Positions 27,822-36,947 of a DNA stretch of 64,000 bases are shown here, piece by piece. A program made the position numbers and the translations under genes. The stretch lies in assembly GCF_047922965.1 (NCBI RefSeq), contig NZ_CP150481.1, positions 2,294,001 to 2,358,000 on the forward strand, read 5' to 3'. Below the pieces are notes generated by a model that was given only the letters and a program-made list of their open reading frames with translations, did not search any database and had not been told where the DNA came from. How positions within the stretch are numbered: the stretch's first letter is position 1; every line of letters begins with the position of its first letter. This stretch comes from Neptunicella plasticusilytica. GTDB taxonomy: Bacteria; Pseudomonadota; Gammaproteobacteria; Enterobacterales; Alteromonadaceae.

Positions 27822-28097
27822 ATGTATAAGATGTTATTAAGTAGCGCTGTTTTAGTCTTGGCCGGTTGTGCCCAACAGCCACAAAGTTGCGAGCAAATTC
27901 TCGAAGTAAAAGAGCAACAACTGGAATGTAAAAAATTACAATTCCAGATCCAGAACAATAAAAACCCTCAACAAGTGACCGAAGCCAAACGTCGCTTTGA
28001 AGAATCCTGTACCGAATTACGTTATTACCGCGATCAATACGATACCATCTGTAAAGGTAATGAAACCCCGATTGGTGAGCAGAAAGAACAACCTTAA
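27822..28097 (+). CDS. Small Cys-rich lipoprotein, uncharacterised
   Basis: 91 residues with a lipoprotein signal (MYKMLLSSAVLVLAGC, lipobox LAGC). The mature part is a predicted charged helix with Cys in a CEQILE...LECKKL...ESCTEL...TICKG pattern. There is no known domain. AGGA stands 9 bases before the ATG. Its start is 5 bases after the response-regulator stop, so the two are probably one transcript. Confidence 0.72.
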   Translation: MYKMLLSSAVLVLAGCAQQPQSCEQILEVKEQQLECKKLQFQIQNNKNPQQVTEAKRRFEESCTELRYYRDQYDTICKGNETPIGEQKEQP

Positions 28098-28101
28098 CGG
28101 T

Positions 28102-29295
28102 TTAAAGCTTGTCCTCGATTTTGGCCACTATTGCCTTGGCAATAGGGATAGACGAGGTCGCTGCCGGACTGGGTGCATTACCGACATGCAAGCATCGCCG
28201 GGTTTGAATAAACTCGAAATCATGCAGCAGCTCTCCCCGGCGGGATACCGCTTGCGCCCTCACTCCACTGGGATAGGGGCGCAAATCATCCAAGCTTAAC
28301 GATGGGCAATACTTTTGTGCCAACTTTAAGTATTGCGACTTGAATAAGGAGTTTTTTAATTCCTGCAAACCACTTTTAGCATGCCGACCAACTAACGGCC
28401 AAAATCCGCTGAATCCCAACATACTTAGCGTATCAGACAGATTAAAATCGCCTTTGTTGTACCCTTCCCTTTGCCACGCCAGTACAGCATTCGGCCCTAG
28501 TGTAACCGTTCCGTTAATCATTCGAGTTAGATGTACGCCTAGAAATGGCAACGCAGGATCCGGAATGGGATAAATCAGGTGCTCAATCAGCTGATTATAT
28601 TTATCCGCAAGTTGATAGTATTCGCCTCGAAACGGAATAATCCGAAAATCAGGCTCAAGGCCCGATAAAGTGATTAACCTGTCAGCCATCAAACCACCAC
28701 AGACCACCAATGTAGATGCATAGAACTGTTTTTCCGCGCAACACACAACAACCTGTTCTGGCTGCTCGTTAATTGCCGTTACACTGTGTTGGTAACGAAT
28801 TTCACAACCATTATGTTGGGCAATATCTATCATCCGTTGAGTAACTTGCTGATAATCGACAATGCCAGTTTGTTTAATCCAGATCGCGCCCGAGCCTGCA
28901 ATAACAGGTTCTTTGTGCTGCAATTGCTGTGCATCCAGATAAACCGGCGTCAACAGATTTTGTTCACAACGCTTAAACAGCGCTTCCATTCGCTGATGTT
29001 CAACTTCGTTGCAGGCAACCAATAATTTCCCGCATTGCAGGTAAGGGATCTGATATTGCTGACAGAAACTGATTGTCTGTTGCAGTCCTTCACGGCAATA
29101 GCGGGCTTTAAGGCTATCTGGCGGGTAATAAACACCAGCATGGATCACACCCGAATTCCGGCCGGTTTGATGCAATGCCGGCTGCGGTTCTTTTTCCAGC
29201 ATCAGCACTTTTTTACCGGGATACTGTTGCGTAATCTGCCACGCGGTGGCGGCGCCTACAATACCGGCACCGATAATAATGACGTCATAATGCAT
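28102..29295 (-). CDS. lhgO: L-2-hydroxyglutarate oxidase / dehydrogenase
   Basis: A 397-residue FAD-dependent DAO-fold oxidoreductase. The dinucleotide motif GAGIVG is at residues 9-14, then LEKEPQPALHQTGRNSGVIHAGVYYPPDSLKARYCREG, the signature of LhgO/YgaF, and GPNAVLAWQREGY and YPSGVRAQAV in the C-terminal half. LhgO oxidises L-2-hydroxyglutarate to 2-oxoglutarate, passing electrons to the membrane quinone pool. The E. coli csiD-gabDT context is missing here; the upstream gene is a DinB-fold protein overlapping by 11 bases. Confidence 0.93.
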   Translation of the reverse strand: MHYDVIIIGAGIVGAATAWQITQQYPGKKVLMLEKEPQPALHQTGRNSGVIHAGVYYPPDSLKARYCREGLQQTISFCQQYQIPYLQCGKLLVACNEVEHQRMEALFKRCEQNLLTPVYLDAQQLQHKEPVIAGSGAIWIKQTGIVDYQQVTQRMIDIAQHNGCEIRYQHSVTAINEQPEQVVVCCAEKQFYASTLVVCGGLMADRLITLSGLEPDFRIIPFRGEYYQLADKYNQLIEHLIYPIPDPALPFLGVHLTRMINGTVTLGPNAVLAWQREGYNKGDFNLSDTLSMLGFSGFWPLVGRHAKSGLQELKNSLFKSQYLKLAQKYCPSLSLDDLRPYPSGVRAQAVSRRGELLHDFEFIQTRRCLHVGNAPSPAATSSIPIAKAIVAKIEDKL

Positions 29296-29839
29296 CGGGT
29301 GTGATAACCAGCAAATCCGTTACACCTACATCCAGTTCCAGCTGTGACAGCAAAGTAGTTAATTGACCACGATGATGGGTTTGGTGATTAAAAAAGTGCT
29401 GCAATAAAAATCCCAGTTTCTTGTTAAATGGCTGGCCTTTGGTATTGGTATAAACTAGCACTTTATCCAGATCTTTTTCTTGCAGCGCGTTGCAAAGCTC
29501 AATAATGAGCTGATCAAGCTCTCGTCGAGCATCCTGTAAGGAATTAAAGTCTGGATAAAGAATACTGGATAGCGTTTGTGGCTGGGGAAAGGTTCCAAGT
29601 GCTTGCAATAATGCGCTAACGGGCGTGGAATGTTTTTTAAACCGGTTCAGCCAAATGAGGTCAGCCACCATAATATGGTTCAGAGTGCCGGAGATCGAAC
29701 TAAAAAAAGCTCCCCGCGCTGCTGAAAATGCCGTTTCATCTAATTGCCCTACTACTGAATATAAACGCTGGTTTATCCACTGGTTATATTCAGCTGCCAA
29801 GACAATATGTGACTTTATTGTGTAAGAAGTTTGTTGCAT
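29285..29839 (-). CDS. DinB-family four-helix metal-binding protein
   Basis: A 184-residue protein of the DinB/YfiT-like fold. Putative metal ligands are His in SGTLNHIMVADLIWLNRF and the pair in LLQHFFNHQTHHRGQLTTLLSQ. These proteins bind a divalent metal and often act as thiol-dependent transferases; the substrate is unknown. Length and motif order fit the family. It overlaps the lhgO start by 11 bases, so the two are probably one operon. Confidence 0.85.
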   Translation of the reverse strand: MQQTSYTIKSHIVLAAEYNQWINQRLYSVVGQLDETAFSAARGAFFSSISGTLNHIMVADLIWLNRFKKHSTPVSALLQALGTFPQPQTLSSILYPDFNSLQDARRELDQLIIELCNALQEKDLDKVLVYTNTKGQPFNKKLGFLLQHFFNHQTHHRGQLTTLLSQLELDVGVTDLLVITPDAL

Positions 29840-29976
29840 AACACCTCATTTTACCCACAGAGTGGGAGCGGTTAAAAACTTTGCCAATTTTATATGACTA
29901 ATAGTATTCACATTTACGCGTCAGTCACCCATAATTGCGCCGCTTTTATTATTCATCCATTTTTATCCGGTACATC

Positions 29977-30783
29977 ATGTCAGAAAATCAATTTTCGCAA
30001 CGTTTTGGTGGTACTCAGCGACTATATGGAACACGCCCTACCGAAGTTCTGCGTCATGCCCATGTTGCTATTGCCGGTATTGGCGGTGTTGGAAGCTGGG
30101 TTGCCGAAGCACTGGCACGCACCGCAATTGGTCAAATCACCCTGATCGATTTGGATGATATTTGTGTTACCAATACCAATCGGCAAATCCATGCCCTAAC
30201 CACAACGGTGGGTGAAGCCAAAGTCGAAGCAATGGCCAAGCGTATCAAGCAGATAAACCCGGATTGCCAAGTAAATATTATTGAAGATTTTGTGGTTAGC
30301 GACAATGTGTCCAGCTTATTTAACACCCGGATGGATTATGTGGTCGATGCGACCGACAGTGTCAAAGCCAAGGCAGCCATGATCGCGCACTGCAAACGGC
30401 ATAAGATTCCGGTTATTACCATCGGTGGTGCCGGTGGCCAGACAGATCCGACTCAAGTGGCTATCGCTGACTTGAGCAAAACCATCCATGATCCCTTAGC
30501 CGCCAAATTACGCAGTATTTTACGCAAGGAATATCATTTCAGCAGCAATCCCAAACGCAAATTCGGCATCAGTTGCGTGTATTCCACCGAACAACTGGTT
30601 TATCCGCAACAAGACGGTAGCGTCTGCCAAACTAAAAATCTGGCTGACGGCAGTGTTAAACTCGATTGCAATAACGGTTTTGGTGCATCGGTGGCAGTAA
30701 CGGCGACTTTCGGTTTTGTTGCCGCAGCCAGAGTGATAGATAAAATTATTGAAAAAGCCGAGCGGCATAGCTCAAACAGTTAG
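29977..30783 (+). CDS. tcdA: tRNA threonylcarbamoyladenosine dehydratase TcdA (CsdL)
   Basis: A 268-residue E1-like ATP-dependent enzyme that cyclises t6A to ct6A at tRNA position 37. The nucleotide-binding motif GIGGVGSWVAEALAR, then LIDLDDICVTNTNRQIHA and VVDATDSVKAKAAMI, are TcdA hallmarks. The ATG at 29977 (MSENQFSQRFGG) is preferred over the ATG at 29935 because the extra 14 residues are unrelated to the family. In E. coli the CsdA-CsdE sulfur relay is needed for this modification. Here the gene faces a fused csdA-csdE, their stop codons overlapping by 4 bases. Confidence 0.95.
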   Translation: MSENQFSQRFGGTQRLYGTRPTEVLRHAHVAIAGIGGVGSWVAEALARTAIGQITLIDLDDICVTNTNRQIHALTTTVGEAKVEAMAKRIKQINPDCQVNIIEDFVVSDNVSSLFNTRMDYVVDATDSVKAKAAMIAHCKRHKIPVITIGGAGGQTDPTQVAIADLSKTIHDPLAAKLRSILRKEYHFSSNPKRKFGISCVYSTEQLVYPQQDGSVCQTKNLADGSVKLDCNNGFGASVAVTATFGFVAAARVIDKIIEKAERHSSNS

Positions 30784-32426
30784 CTTTCGCCTTGGGTCAT
30801 CCGGTTGATTTGCTCAATAACAGCCAATAAACCATTGGTACGACTGGGACTTAAATGCCGGTTTAATCCCAGCTCCCGAAGATAGTTAGTTAAATCAAAT
30901 TGCCGAATTGTTTCAGCGCTATGCTTGTTTACTGCCGCCAGCACAATTGCCAACAACCCTCGCACAATTTTACTATTCGAATCGGCACTAAACTCAAATA
31001 TACCCGCTGTTTGCTGACTCTCCAGCCATACCTGTGATTCACAACCACTGACCTCATATGCCGGGATCTTTTTACTACTGTCGATTTTTGTCAGTGACTT
31101 TCCGGCCAACATAATCTGACGATATTTGTCATCCCAACTTTTGGCCTGTTGCACGTTATGGGCAATATTATTGATTTCTGGTAACGCTGTCAGGTCTGTT
31201 TCATCTTGCTGAAGCTGTTGGAGCACCTGTTTTAGTGCAAAGACAAAACGCTCCACTTCATGCAGATGATTATAAACCGCCAGAGACACTCTGATTGTAC
31301 CTTCAATACCCAGTGCCTGCATGGCCGGCATGGCACAATGATGGCCAGCACGCACAGCTATCTTTTTATCAGCTAGCAACGTGGCCAAATCCTGATGGTG
31401 AATACCATCAACAGTAAAAGACAAAACCGGCACCGAATTTTGCACATCCCCCCAAAAATGAACGCCGGGAATATCTCGCAATCCGTCACAAAGCTTGGTG
31501 TATAGTTGCTGTTCATGCCGTTGATAAGCCACACCTGTGTGTTGTGATAACCAGTCAATTGCCGCTCCCAATCCCAATACGCCTTGTATGTTAGCGGTAC
31601 CCGCTTCGAATTTAAGCGGGGCAGACTGGAACGTGCTACCAGCAAAACTGACCTGCTTGATCATTTCGCCACCAGTCTGGTAAGGCGGTAAACTGTCCAG
31701 TAAGGCATATTTGCCATACAACACTCCCACCCCGGTGGGAGCAAACATTTTATGCCCGCTGAACAAATAAAAATCACAGCCCAACTGTTGTACATCAACA
31801 CTAAAGTGACTCACAGCCTGCGCCCCATCCAACACCGTAATTGCATTTACTTGACGGGCGCGCGCAAAAATAGATTTCACCGGATTAATATTGCCAAACG
31901 CGTTAGACACCTGCGCAACCGATACGACTGCAGTTTTACTGGTAATAACCCTGTCTAGCGCAGTTAGGTCCAGAATTCCCTGCGCATCGAGCGGAATCAC
32001 TTTGATCACAAGTTGATATTGCTCGGCTATTTGCTGCCAGGGCACAATATTGGCGTGATGTTCCAATGCACTTAGCACAATTTCATCACCCGGCTGCAAA
32101 TGTCGCATTGCCAGACAATGGGCCAACAGATTTATGCTTTCTGTTGCACCTCGGGTAAATACAATTTCCTTGGCTTCCCGCGCACCGATAAAGCGGGCCA
32201 CCTTGGCTCGCACCGCCTCAAACTCTGCTGTGGTGGACGCGGCCAGTGGATAAGACCCCCTATGCACATTGGCATTCTGCAAACGATAAAAAGTACTGGC
32301 CGATTGAATAACACTCTCAGGTTTATGCGAGGTGGCAGCATTATCAAAATAGATCCAGTCATCTTGCGCATTGGTAGCAAGACTAAGCATAGGAAATTGT
32401 TGACGCAGCGATAACACAGTGTTCAT
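30780..32426 (-). CDS. csdA-csdE: Fused cysteine desulfurase CsdA and sulfur acceptor CsdE (SufE-like)
   Basis: The 548-residue protein joins two enzymes usually encoded separately. Residues about 1-405 are a class V aminotransferase-type cysteine desulfurase: FDNAATSHKP, HRGSYPLA, EHHANIVPWQ, the PLP lysine Lys226 in FSGHKMFAPTG, and the sulfur-accepting Cys364 in VRAGHHCAMP. After a short linker (about 405-420), residues 420-548 are a SufE/CsdE domain with its acceptor Cys462 in VSGCESQVWL, then SKIVRGLLAIVLAAVN and LGLNRHLSPSRTNGL. CsdA takes sulfur from cysteine and passes it to CsdE; the fusion would make the relay intramolecular. The frame is continuous with no sign of an assembly join. 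It is convergent with tcdA. Confidence 0.93.
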   Translation of the reverse strand: MNTVLSLRQQFPMLSLATNAQDDWIYFDNAATSHKPESVIQSASTFYRLQNANVHRGSYPLAASTTAEFEAVRAKVARFIGAREAKEIVFTRGATESINLLAHCLAMRHLQPGDEIVLSALEHHANIVPWQQIAEQYQLVIKVIPLDAQGILDLTALDRVITSKTAVVSVAQVSNAFGNINPVKSIFARARQVNAITVLDGAQAVSHFSVDVQQLGCDFYLFSGHKMFAPTGVGVLYGKYALLDSLPPYQTGGEMIKQVSFAGSTFQSAPLKFEAGTANIQGVLGLGAAIDWLSQHTGVAYQRHEQQLYTKLCDGLRDIPGVHFWGDVQNSVPVLSFTVDGIHHQDLATLLADKKIAVRAGHHCAMPAMQALGIEGTIRVSLAVYNHLHEVERFVFALKQVLQQLQQDETDLTALPEINNIAHNVQQAKSWDDKYRQIMLAGKSLTKIDSSKKIPAYEVSGCESQVWLESQQTAGIFEFSADSNSKIVRGLLAIVLAAVNKHSAETIRQFDLTNYLRELGLNRHLSPSRTNGLLAVIEQINRMTQGES

Positions 32427-32562
32427 AGAAAGGCCGTCCGATTCAGTTGCCGCGATTGTTCAGCAAAGTCCGGTGTGATTCAAGTTTAAGTCAGCGCATT
32501 TTGTTGAATTATTTGTTGAGGATGCATAATATAAAAACAAATAACTTTATATATTTATTTTT

Positions 32563-33828
32563 ATGACTAACACACAAGCCAATCTGGTGCTGTTTACCAC
32601 TATGCTAGTCAGTATTATCAGCACAATAGGTATTGCCTTGCCCTACCCCATTCTGGCGCCGTTATTGCTAACATGTAACGCCAGCCATTTGTCCGATTTT
32701 ATGCAGATCGCCCCCAACTTGCTGTTGGCTGCACTACTGGGAGTCTACCCTATGGGCATGCTGATAGGCAGTTCATTTATGGGCGCATTATCGGACAGTT
32801 ACGGGCGCCGAAAAGTATTGCTGTTATCCCTGTTATTCAGTACCTGTGGTTATGTCCTTACTGTTATAGCGGTTATTAACGAAAATTACCTGCTATTTTT
32901 AATGGCCCGATTTATCACCGGGCTGTTTGAAGGCAATATTTCTATTGTCAGGGCGATTGCAGCGGACCTTGATCCAATCATCGATAAAGCCCGTTCATTC
33001 TCATGGTTATACGCCACCACTTATCTGGGCTGGCTAATAGGTCCCTTAATGGGTGGTTATTTAATGCAGTTCAGCGCCGCAACAGCTTTTTATGCGGCCG
33101 CACTGGCGGTAGGGTTATCTGCATTATTTGTCTGGCTCTGGGTGCCCGAAACCGCCACTACAAGGACTTCTGATAAAGCCAGTCTTCTGTCCAGAGTAAG
33201 CAATGAAAACTCTTTTGGATTATTAAAACACTCCTCCATCCGGCATATATTTCTGATCTATCTATTGATCATGCTGGGATTAAATGGATTATACGAGTTC
33301 TTACCCGTGTGGCTGGTCGAACAGTTCCAGTTTGGCAGCGTCCAGATTGGCTGGGCTAACGCGATGTTTACCTTGTTGATGGTGCTTACCAGCGCATTTG
33401 TTGCCGAACGACTCAAGAATAAATTCGGCTTATTTGCGACTATCGCCTTCGGCCTAGCCAGTTTAGCCACCCTTATGCTATCAGTGTTCTGGATCCCTCT
33501 GCCCTATCTCTACCTATACGTTGCCCTGATGGGTATCGCCAATGCCTTATATAATGGACTACTGCCGGTATTTATTACCGATAAATTCAGTCAGCAAAGT
33601 CAGGGACGTCTGCTGGGATTGCTATCCAGTATTTTCTGCCTGGCCAATATGTTATTTGCGCTTATAGGTGGCATTATCAGTTTGCTTGGCGCCCAGTGGA
33701 GTATTTTTTGTGGTGGATTAATGCTGTTAAGTGGCTTGATTTACCTGCTTATATTTAACCGACGTATAATCTCGTCAGCTAACCATTTATCCTTGCACCC
33801 AGGGACTGTTGATGGTGCGAATATATAA
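32563..33828 (+). CDS. Major facilitator superfamily transporter (DHA1/TetA-like)
   Basis: A 421-residue protein with twelve predicted membrane helices. The MFS loop 2-3 signature reads GALSDSYGRRKVLLLSLL, and ARFITGLFEGNISIVRAIAADL matches the helix 4 and loop region of TetA-like DHA1 drug/H+ antiporters. An alternate copy of the signature (AERLKNKFG) lies in the second half. Substrate cannot be inferred. No good Shine-Dalgarno sequence precedes the ATG. The 3' end overlaps the convergent VF530 gene by 42 bases. Confidence 0.88.
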   Translation: MTNTQANLVLFTTMLVSIISTIGIALPYPILAPLLLTCNASHLSDFMQIAPNLLLAALLGVYPMGMLIGSSFMGALSDSYGRRKVLLLSLLFSTCGYVLTVIAVINENYLLFLMARFITGLFEGNISIVRAIAADLDPIIDKARSFSWLYATTYLGWLIGPLMGGYLMQFSAATAFYAAALAVGLSALFVWLWVPETATTRTSDKASLLSRVSNENSFGLLKHSSIRHIFLIYLLIMLGLNGLYEFLPVWLVEQFQFGSVQIGWANAMFTLLMVLTSAFVAERLKNKFGLFATIAFGLASLATLMLSVFWIPLPYLYLYVALMGIANALYNGLLPVFITDKFSQQSQGRLLGLLSSIFCLANMLFALIGGIISLLGAQWSIFCGGLMLLSGLIYLLIFNRRIISSANHLSLHPGTVDGANI

Positions 33829-34023
33829 ATCTTCTACTGCACTTCTGGCCCAGGCAGTACGACGTAAAAACTTAAGGCTCGATTTAACACTGGGATCATT
33901 CTGAAAACAGCGGATATTGACTAACTCACCTAATCGCTGCCAACCATAATGTTGCTCCAGCTTAATAACAATTTGTTCAAGCGTAATACCATGTAAGGGG
34001 TTGTTAGGTTGTTTTTCTGTCAA
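33787..34023 (-). CDS. VF530 family (DUF2132) small DNA-binding-like protein
   Basis: 78 residues matching VF530/COG4628: NPLHGITLEQIVIKLEQHYGWQRLGELVNIRCFQNDPSVKSSLKFLRRTAWARSAVE in short pieces. The family has a helical fold and is described as DNA-binding, but its role is unknown. The gene lies 7 bases after the preceding minus-strand gene and overlaps the MFS 3' end. Confidence 0.88.
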   Translation of the reverse strand: MTEKQPNNPLHGITLEQIVIKLEQHYGWQRLGELVNIRCFQNDPSVKSSLKFLRRTAWARSAVEDLYIRTINSPWVQG

Positions 34024-34030
34024 TGTATCC

Positions 34031-34552
34031 TCACTTTAAGCTGTTGATTAATTGCGCCAAACGAACAATCCGTTGATTGGTTAACTGGCGATAGTCGAAA
34101 TAGGGGCAGATGATAATATTATGCTCCCTGCAGATGGCAAAATGACAATCCAGCCAGTCAAATTCAAATTGTCCACCGCTTTGCTGACCATGCGTCTTAC
34201 CGCAAATTATCCGTATCGCATTGTGATGATCACGTACTTCCGGCGATCCAAATATTAATGCTGTCTGGCTATCTGATTGTAACAGATTCTGGTCACGATA
34301 CTGTTGCCATGAAAAAGCCTGTTGAGAAAAAACAAAACGTTGCGGATCCAGGGCGAACAAAAGTTTGGCATAAACATTAAAAACTTTGCGCCATCCGTTA
34401 CCGCAATGCTGATTTATCACCTGTATCTCGCCGGGCAACAACGACAGGATCTGCGTCAACTGCTGATATTCCTCCATTGGCGGGATATTAGCGATATAAA
34501 CCGCAATTTTATACTGTTTATCCCCAAGTCCTTTTTCTATTTGAGTATCCAT
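34031..34552 (-). CDS. Uncharacterised conserved protein
   Basis: The 173-residue soluble protein has no motif I can name. Visible features are an N-terminal YKIAVYIANIPPMEEYQQL, then VINQHCGNGWRKVFNVYAKLLFALDP, and DCHFAICREHNIIICPYFDYRQLTN near the C-terminus. The ATG at 34552 overlaps the GNAT gene stop by one base (TAATG), so translation is coupled; the TTG at 34570 is rejected. It lies in a minus-strand run GNAT - this gene - VF530. It looks like a conserved Alteromonadales protein of unknown function. Confidence 0.65.
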   Translation of the reverse strand: MDTQIEKGLGDKQYKIAVYIANIPPMEEYQQLTQILSLLPGEIQVINQHCGNGWRKVFNVYAKLLFALDPQRFVFSQQAFSWQQYRDQNLLQSDSQTALIFGSPEVRDHHNAIRIICGKTHGQQSGGQFEFDWLDCHFAICREHNIIICPYFDYRQLTNQRIVRLAQLINSLK

Positions 34553-35052
34553 TAGCAAAATAACTGACAATCGTGATCTTCACCGGGTAACCGGACCAGT
34601 CGGTTAAAGCTGAACCCAAGCTTGTTCAATAGTCCAATCGATGAAATGTTATCAGGCGACACTATCGCCACCACCTTATCCTGATTCAGCTCGGTTCTGG
34701 CGTAGTTCAAAATGGCCTGAGCCGTTTCAAATGCATAGCCCTGGCCTCTGGCCGATTTTACAAATCCGTAGCCAATATCGATGTCCTCCAGTCCAGCTCT
34801 TTTTATCAGTCCGGCCATTCCCACAGGCTCTGCTGTTTGCGCCAGACAAATTAACCACAAGCCGAACCCATTGGTGACATAACTTTTTTGTGGTCCATTG
34901 ATGATATAGCGACGCGCATCTACAGAGTTTCGTACGCCGCGATCACCAATAAAACGGATAAAGTCAGGTTCATTCAACAATCGACATATAAATTCAGCAT
35001 CATCGGTGGAAATACTGCGGATCACCAGACGAGGTGTGACCATTATTCTCAA
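34552..35052 (-). CDS. GNAT N-acetyltransferase (RimJ/RimL-like)
   Basis: A 166-residue acetyltransferase: TPRLVIRSISTDDAEFICRLLNEPDFIRFIGDRG at the N-terminus, the acetyl-CoA binding segment KSARGQGYAFETAQAIL, and SIGLLNKLGFSFN at the C-terminus. This layout is typical of RimJ/RimL-type enzymes acting on amino termini or small amines; the substrate is unknown. The start is the TTG at 35052, which has GGAG 8 bases upstream, whereas the ATG at 35043 is too far from it. It is the first gene of a three-gene minus-strand unit. Confidence 0.8.
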   Translation of the reverse strand: MRIMVTPRLVIRSISTDDAEFICRLLNEPDFIRFIGDRGVRNSVDARRYIINGPQKSYVTNGFGLWLICLAQTAEPVGMAGLIKRAGLEDIDIGYGFVKSARGQGYAFETAQAILNYARTELNQDKVVAIVSPDNISSIGLLNKLGFSFNRLVRLPGEDHDCQLFC

Positions 35053-35178
35053 CTTAGCTACTCCTGTGGAAACTTTGTCATATCGGATAAAAACTCCTCA
35101 ATTGCCGCACAAAGGTATTGGCATTGTCGCCAGACAATTTGCTAACATGCAGGCAATATATCTGTTTGGGAAAAGTAA

Positions 35179-35982
35179 ATGAAGTTCATCTCGTTTAATA
35201 TCAACGGTCTGCGCGCCAGACAACATCAATTACAAGCACTTATCGATAAACATCAGCCCGACGTGATTGGTTTGCAGGAAACCAAAGTGCACAATGATAT
35301 GTTCCCGCTAGAAGAAGTCGAATCAACCGGCTACAAGGTATTTTATCATGGTCAAAAAGGCCATTACGGTGTTGCGTTATTGTCCAAACAGCAGCCAATC
35401 GACGTTCAGTACGGTTTTCCTACCGATGAAGAAGACGCCCAGCGACGCATGATTATGGCGACATTCGAACTGGAAGACGGCCAAAAAGTCAGAGTACTTA
35501 ACGGATATTTTCCTCAAGGTGAAAATATCGAGCACCCGTTAAAATATCCCGCTAAAAGAAAATTCTACGCTGATCTGATGGATTATCTGCACACCCTGGA
35601 TGCCAATGACAACATCATTGTGATGGGTGATGTGAATATTTCTCATCAGGATTGCGATATTGGTATTGGCGAGCCAAATCGTTTGCGCTGGCTAAAAACC
35701 GGTAAGTGCAGTTTTTTGCCTGAAGAAAGAGAATGGCTAAATTTGTTGATGGCTTATGGATTTAAGGACAGTTTTCGCGAACTTCATCCTGAAACAGAAG
35801 ACAAGTTCAGCTGGTTTGACTATCGTTCAAAAGGCTTTGATGACAACCGCGGGCTACGCATTGACCTGATTATGGCCACTCACAACTTGCACGACAAACT
35901 GGTTGATGCTGGTATAGATTATGAATTGCGCGGCATCGAAAAACCTTCAGATCATGCGCCAATCTGGGCGACCTACAAGTGA
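35179..35982 (+). CDS. xthA: Exodeoxyribonuclease III
   Basis: A 267-residue AP endonuclease and 3' exonuclease (E. coli Xth 268 residues). FNINGLRARQHQL supplies the metal-binding Asn, GLQETKVHNDMFP the metal-binding Glu, MGDVNISHQDCDIGIGEPNRLRW the catalytic Asp/Asn pair, and the C-terminal RIDLIMATHNL plus EKPSDHAPIWATY the Asp-His pair. It works in base excision repair. It is followed 30 bases later by the CbiM-like membrane gene on the same strand. Confidence 0.96.
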   Translation: MKFISFNINGLRARQHQLQALIDKHQPDVIGLQETKVHNDMFPLEEVESTGYKVFYHGQKGHYGVALLSKQQPIDVQYGFPTDEEDAQRRMIMATFELEDGQKVRVLNGYFPQGENIEHPLKYPAKRKFYADLMDYLHTLDANDNIIVMGDVNISHQDCDIGIGEPNRLRWLKTGKCSFLPEEREWLNLLMAYGFKDSFRELHPETEDKFSWFDYRSKGFDDNRGLRIDLIMATHNLHDKLVDAGIDYELRGIEKPSDHAPIWATYK

Positions 35983-36012
35983 TAAACGCAGCGCTGGAGT
36001 ATCATCTATAAC

Positions 36013-36657
36013 ATGGATATGCTGCATACTATGGCCTTGCTCATCTATTTGGCTCTTATCGGCTGGACATTGCGGACCTTACCGCTGAAGTTACTGTTGC
36101 AAAGTGGTAAAACCCAACATCTGGTATTTGGCAGCAGCGTATGCCTATTTATATTATGGCTATTCCGCACCGGTATTTATCCGGGCCTGAATGTTCATTT
36201 TCTGTGGTTATCGGCACTACCGCTAGTGTTGGGGCTAAGATGGGCTATTATCAGTTCTTTTGTTAGCTTGATTGGCCTCACTGCCGCAGGACTGGAAAGT
36301 ATCGATATGTTTGGTATCAATGGCCTGTTGGGATGCCTGGTGCCAATCGTTGTCAGCTATATGATTTTCAGTCTGGCGTTTCACAAGCTTCCACGCCATT
36401 TATTCATCTATATTTTCGTCTGCGCATTCGCAGGAGGTATTGTCGCATTGACGTTTAAAATGCTGTTAATGGGAGGATATTATTATTTATCCGGTATCTA
36501 TGAATGGCAGATAATTGTGGACAACTACTTGATACTCACCCCGTTATTACTTTTTCCGGAAGGTATGTTAAACGGTATGACTATCACCTTGTTAATCATC
36601 TATTTACCAGGCTGGGTTAACACTTTTTACGATAAACATTATTTGTACAATAAATAA
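36013..36657 (+). CDS. CbiM-like integral membrane protein (COG3235 type)
   Basis: 214 residues with about six or seven membrane helices. Segments such as TGIYPGLNVHFLWLSALPLVLGLRWA and PLLLFPEGMLNGMTITLLIIYLPGWV fit the CbiM-like family often annotated as an energy-coupling-factor transporter permease. No ATPase or T-component gene is near, so a transport role is unproven. The stop codon is immediately followed by the first copy of the 230 bp repeat element, which begins within the stop codon. Confidence 0.72.
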   Translation: MDMLHTMALLIYLALIGWTLRTLPLKLLLQSGKTQHLVFGSSVCLFILWLFRTGIYPGLNVHFLWLSALPLVLGLRWAIISSFVSLIGLTAAGLESIDMFGINGLLGCLVPIVVSYMIFSLAFHKLPRHLFIYIFVCAFAGGIVALTFKMLLMGGYYYLSGIYEWQIIVDNYLILTPLLLFPEGMLNGMTITLLIIYLPGWVNTFYDKHYLYNK

Positions 36658-36885
36658 CTTCGATTCGGGATAAACCGCACCTCTCGATACGTTGTTGTTA
36701 CGCCTGACGGGGTTGGATTTTCTAGCAATAGCCAAAATTACGGACCAAGACCCGTCTTGCTATCCACAAAAATGTCGTTATCGAGTAAGTATCAGCTCAG
36801 GCAAGAGCTAATTTATTATAATAAGTAATTGAATTAATTATATAATTTAAAGTATCAACGACACTTCCCAATTCGAGTTCAGGTT
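36656..36885 (+). repeat. MITE-like repeat element, copy 1 (230 bp)
   Basis: It shares its whole length with the elements at 38015 and 47405. Conserved blocks are CGGGATAA at the left, CCTCTCGATA, GTTGGATTTTCTAGCAATAGCC, CACAAAAATGTCGTTATCGAG, ATCAACGACAC and TTCAGGTT at the right. The terminal repeats are degenerate here (AACTTCGATTCGGGATAAA left). The internal arms CTCGATACG / CGTTATCGAG (36682-36690 / 36775-36784) can still pair. No ORF. The flanks AAAT/ATTT are not a clear duplication, so this is probably the oldest copy. It begins in the stop codon of the preceding gene. Confidence 0.8.
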
Positions 36886-36947
36886 ATTTGATTTTTTCAC
36901 TAAAGTTCAATTTTTAACCGCCGATATAATCGTTGGAGGGTAGTGAA

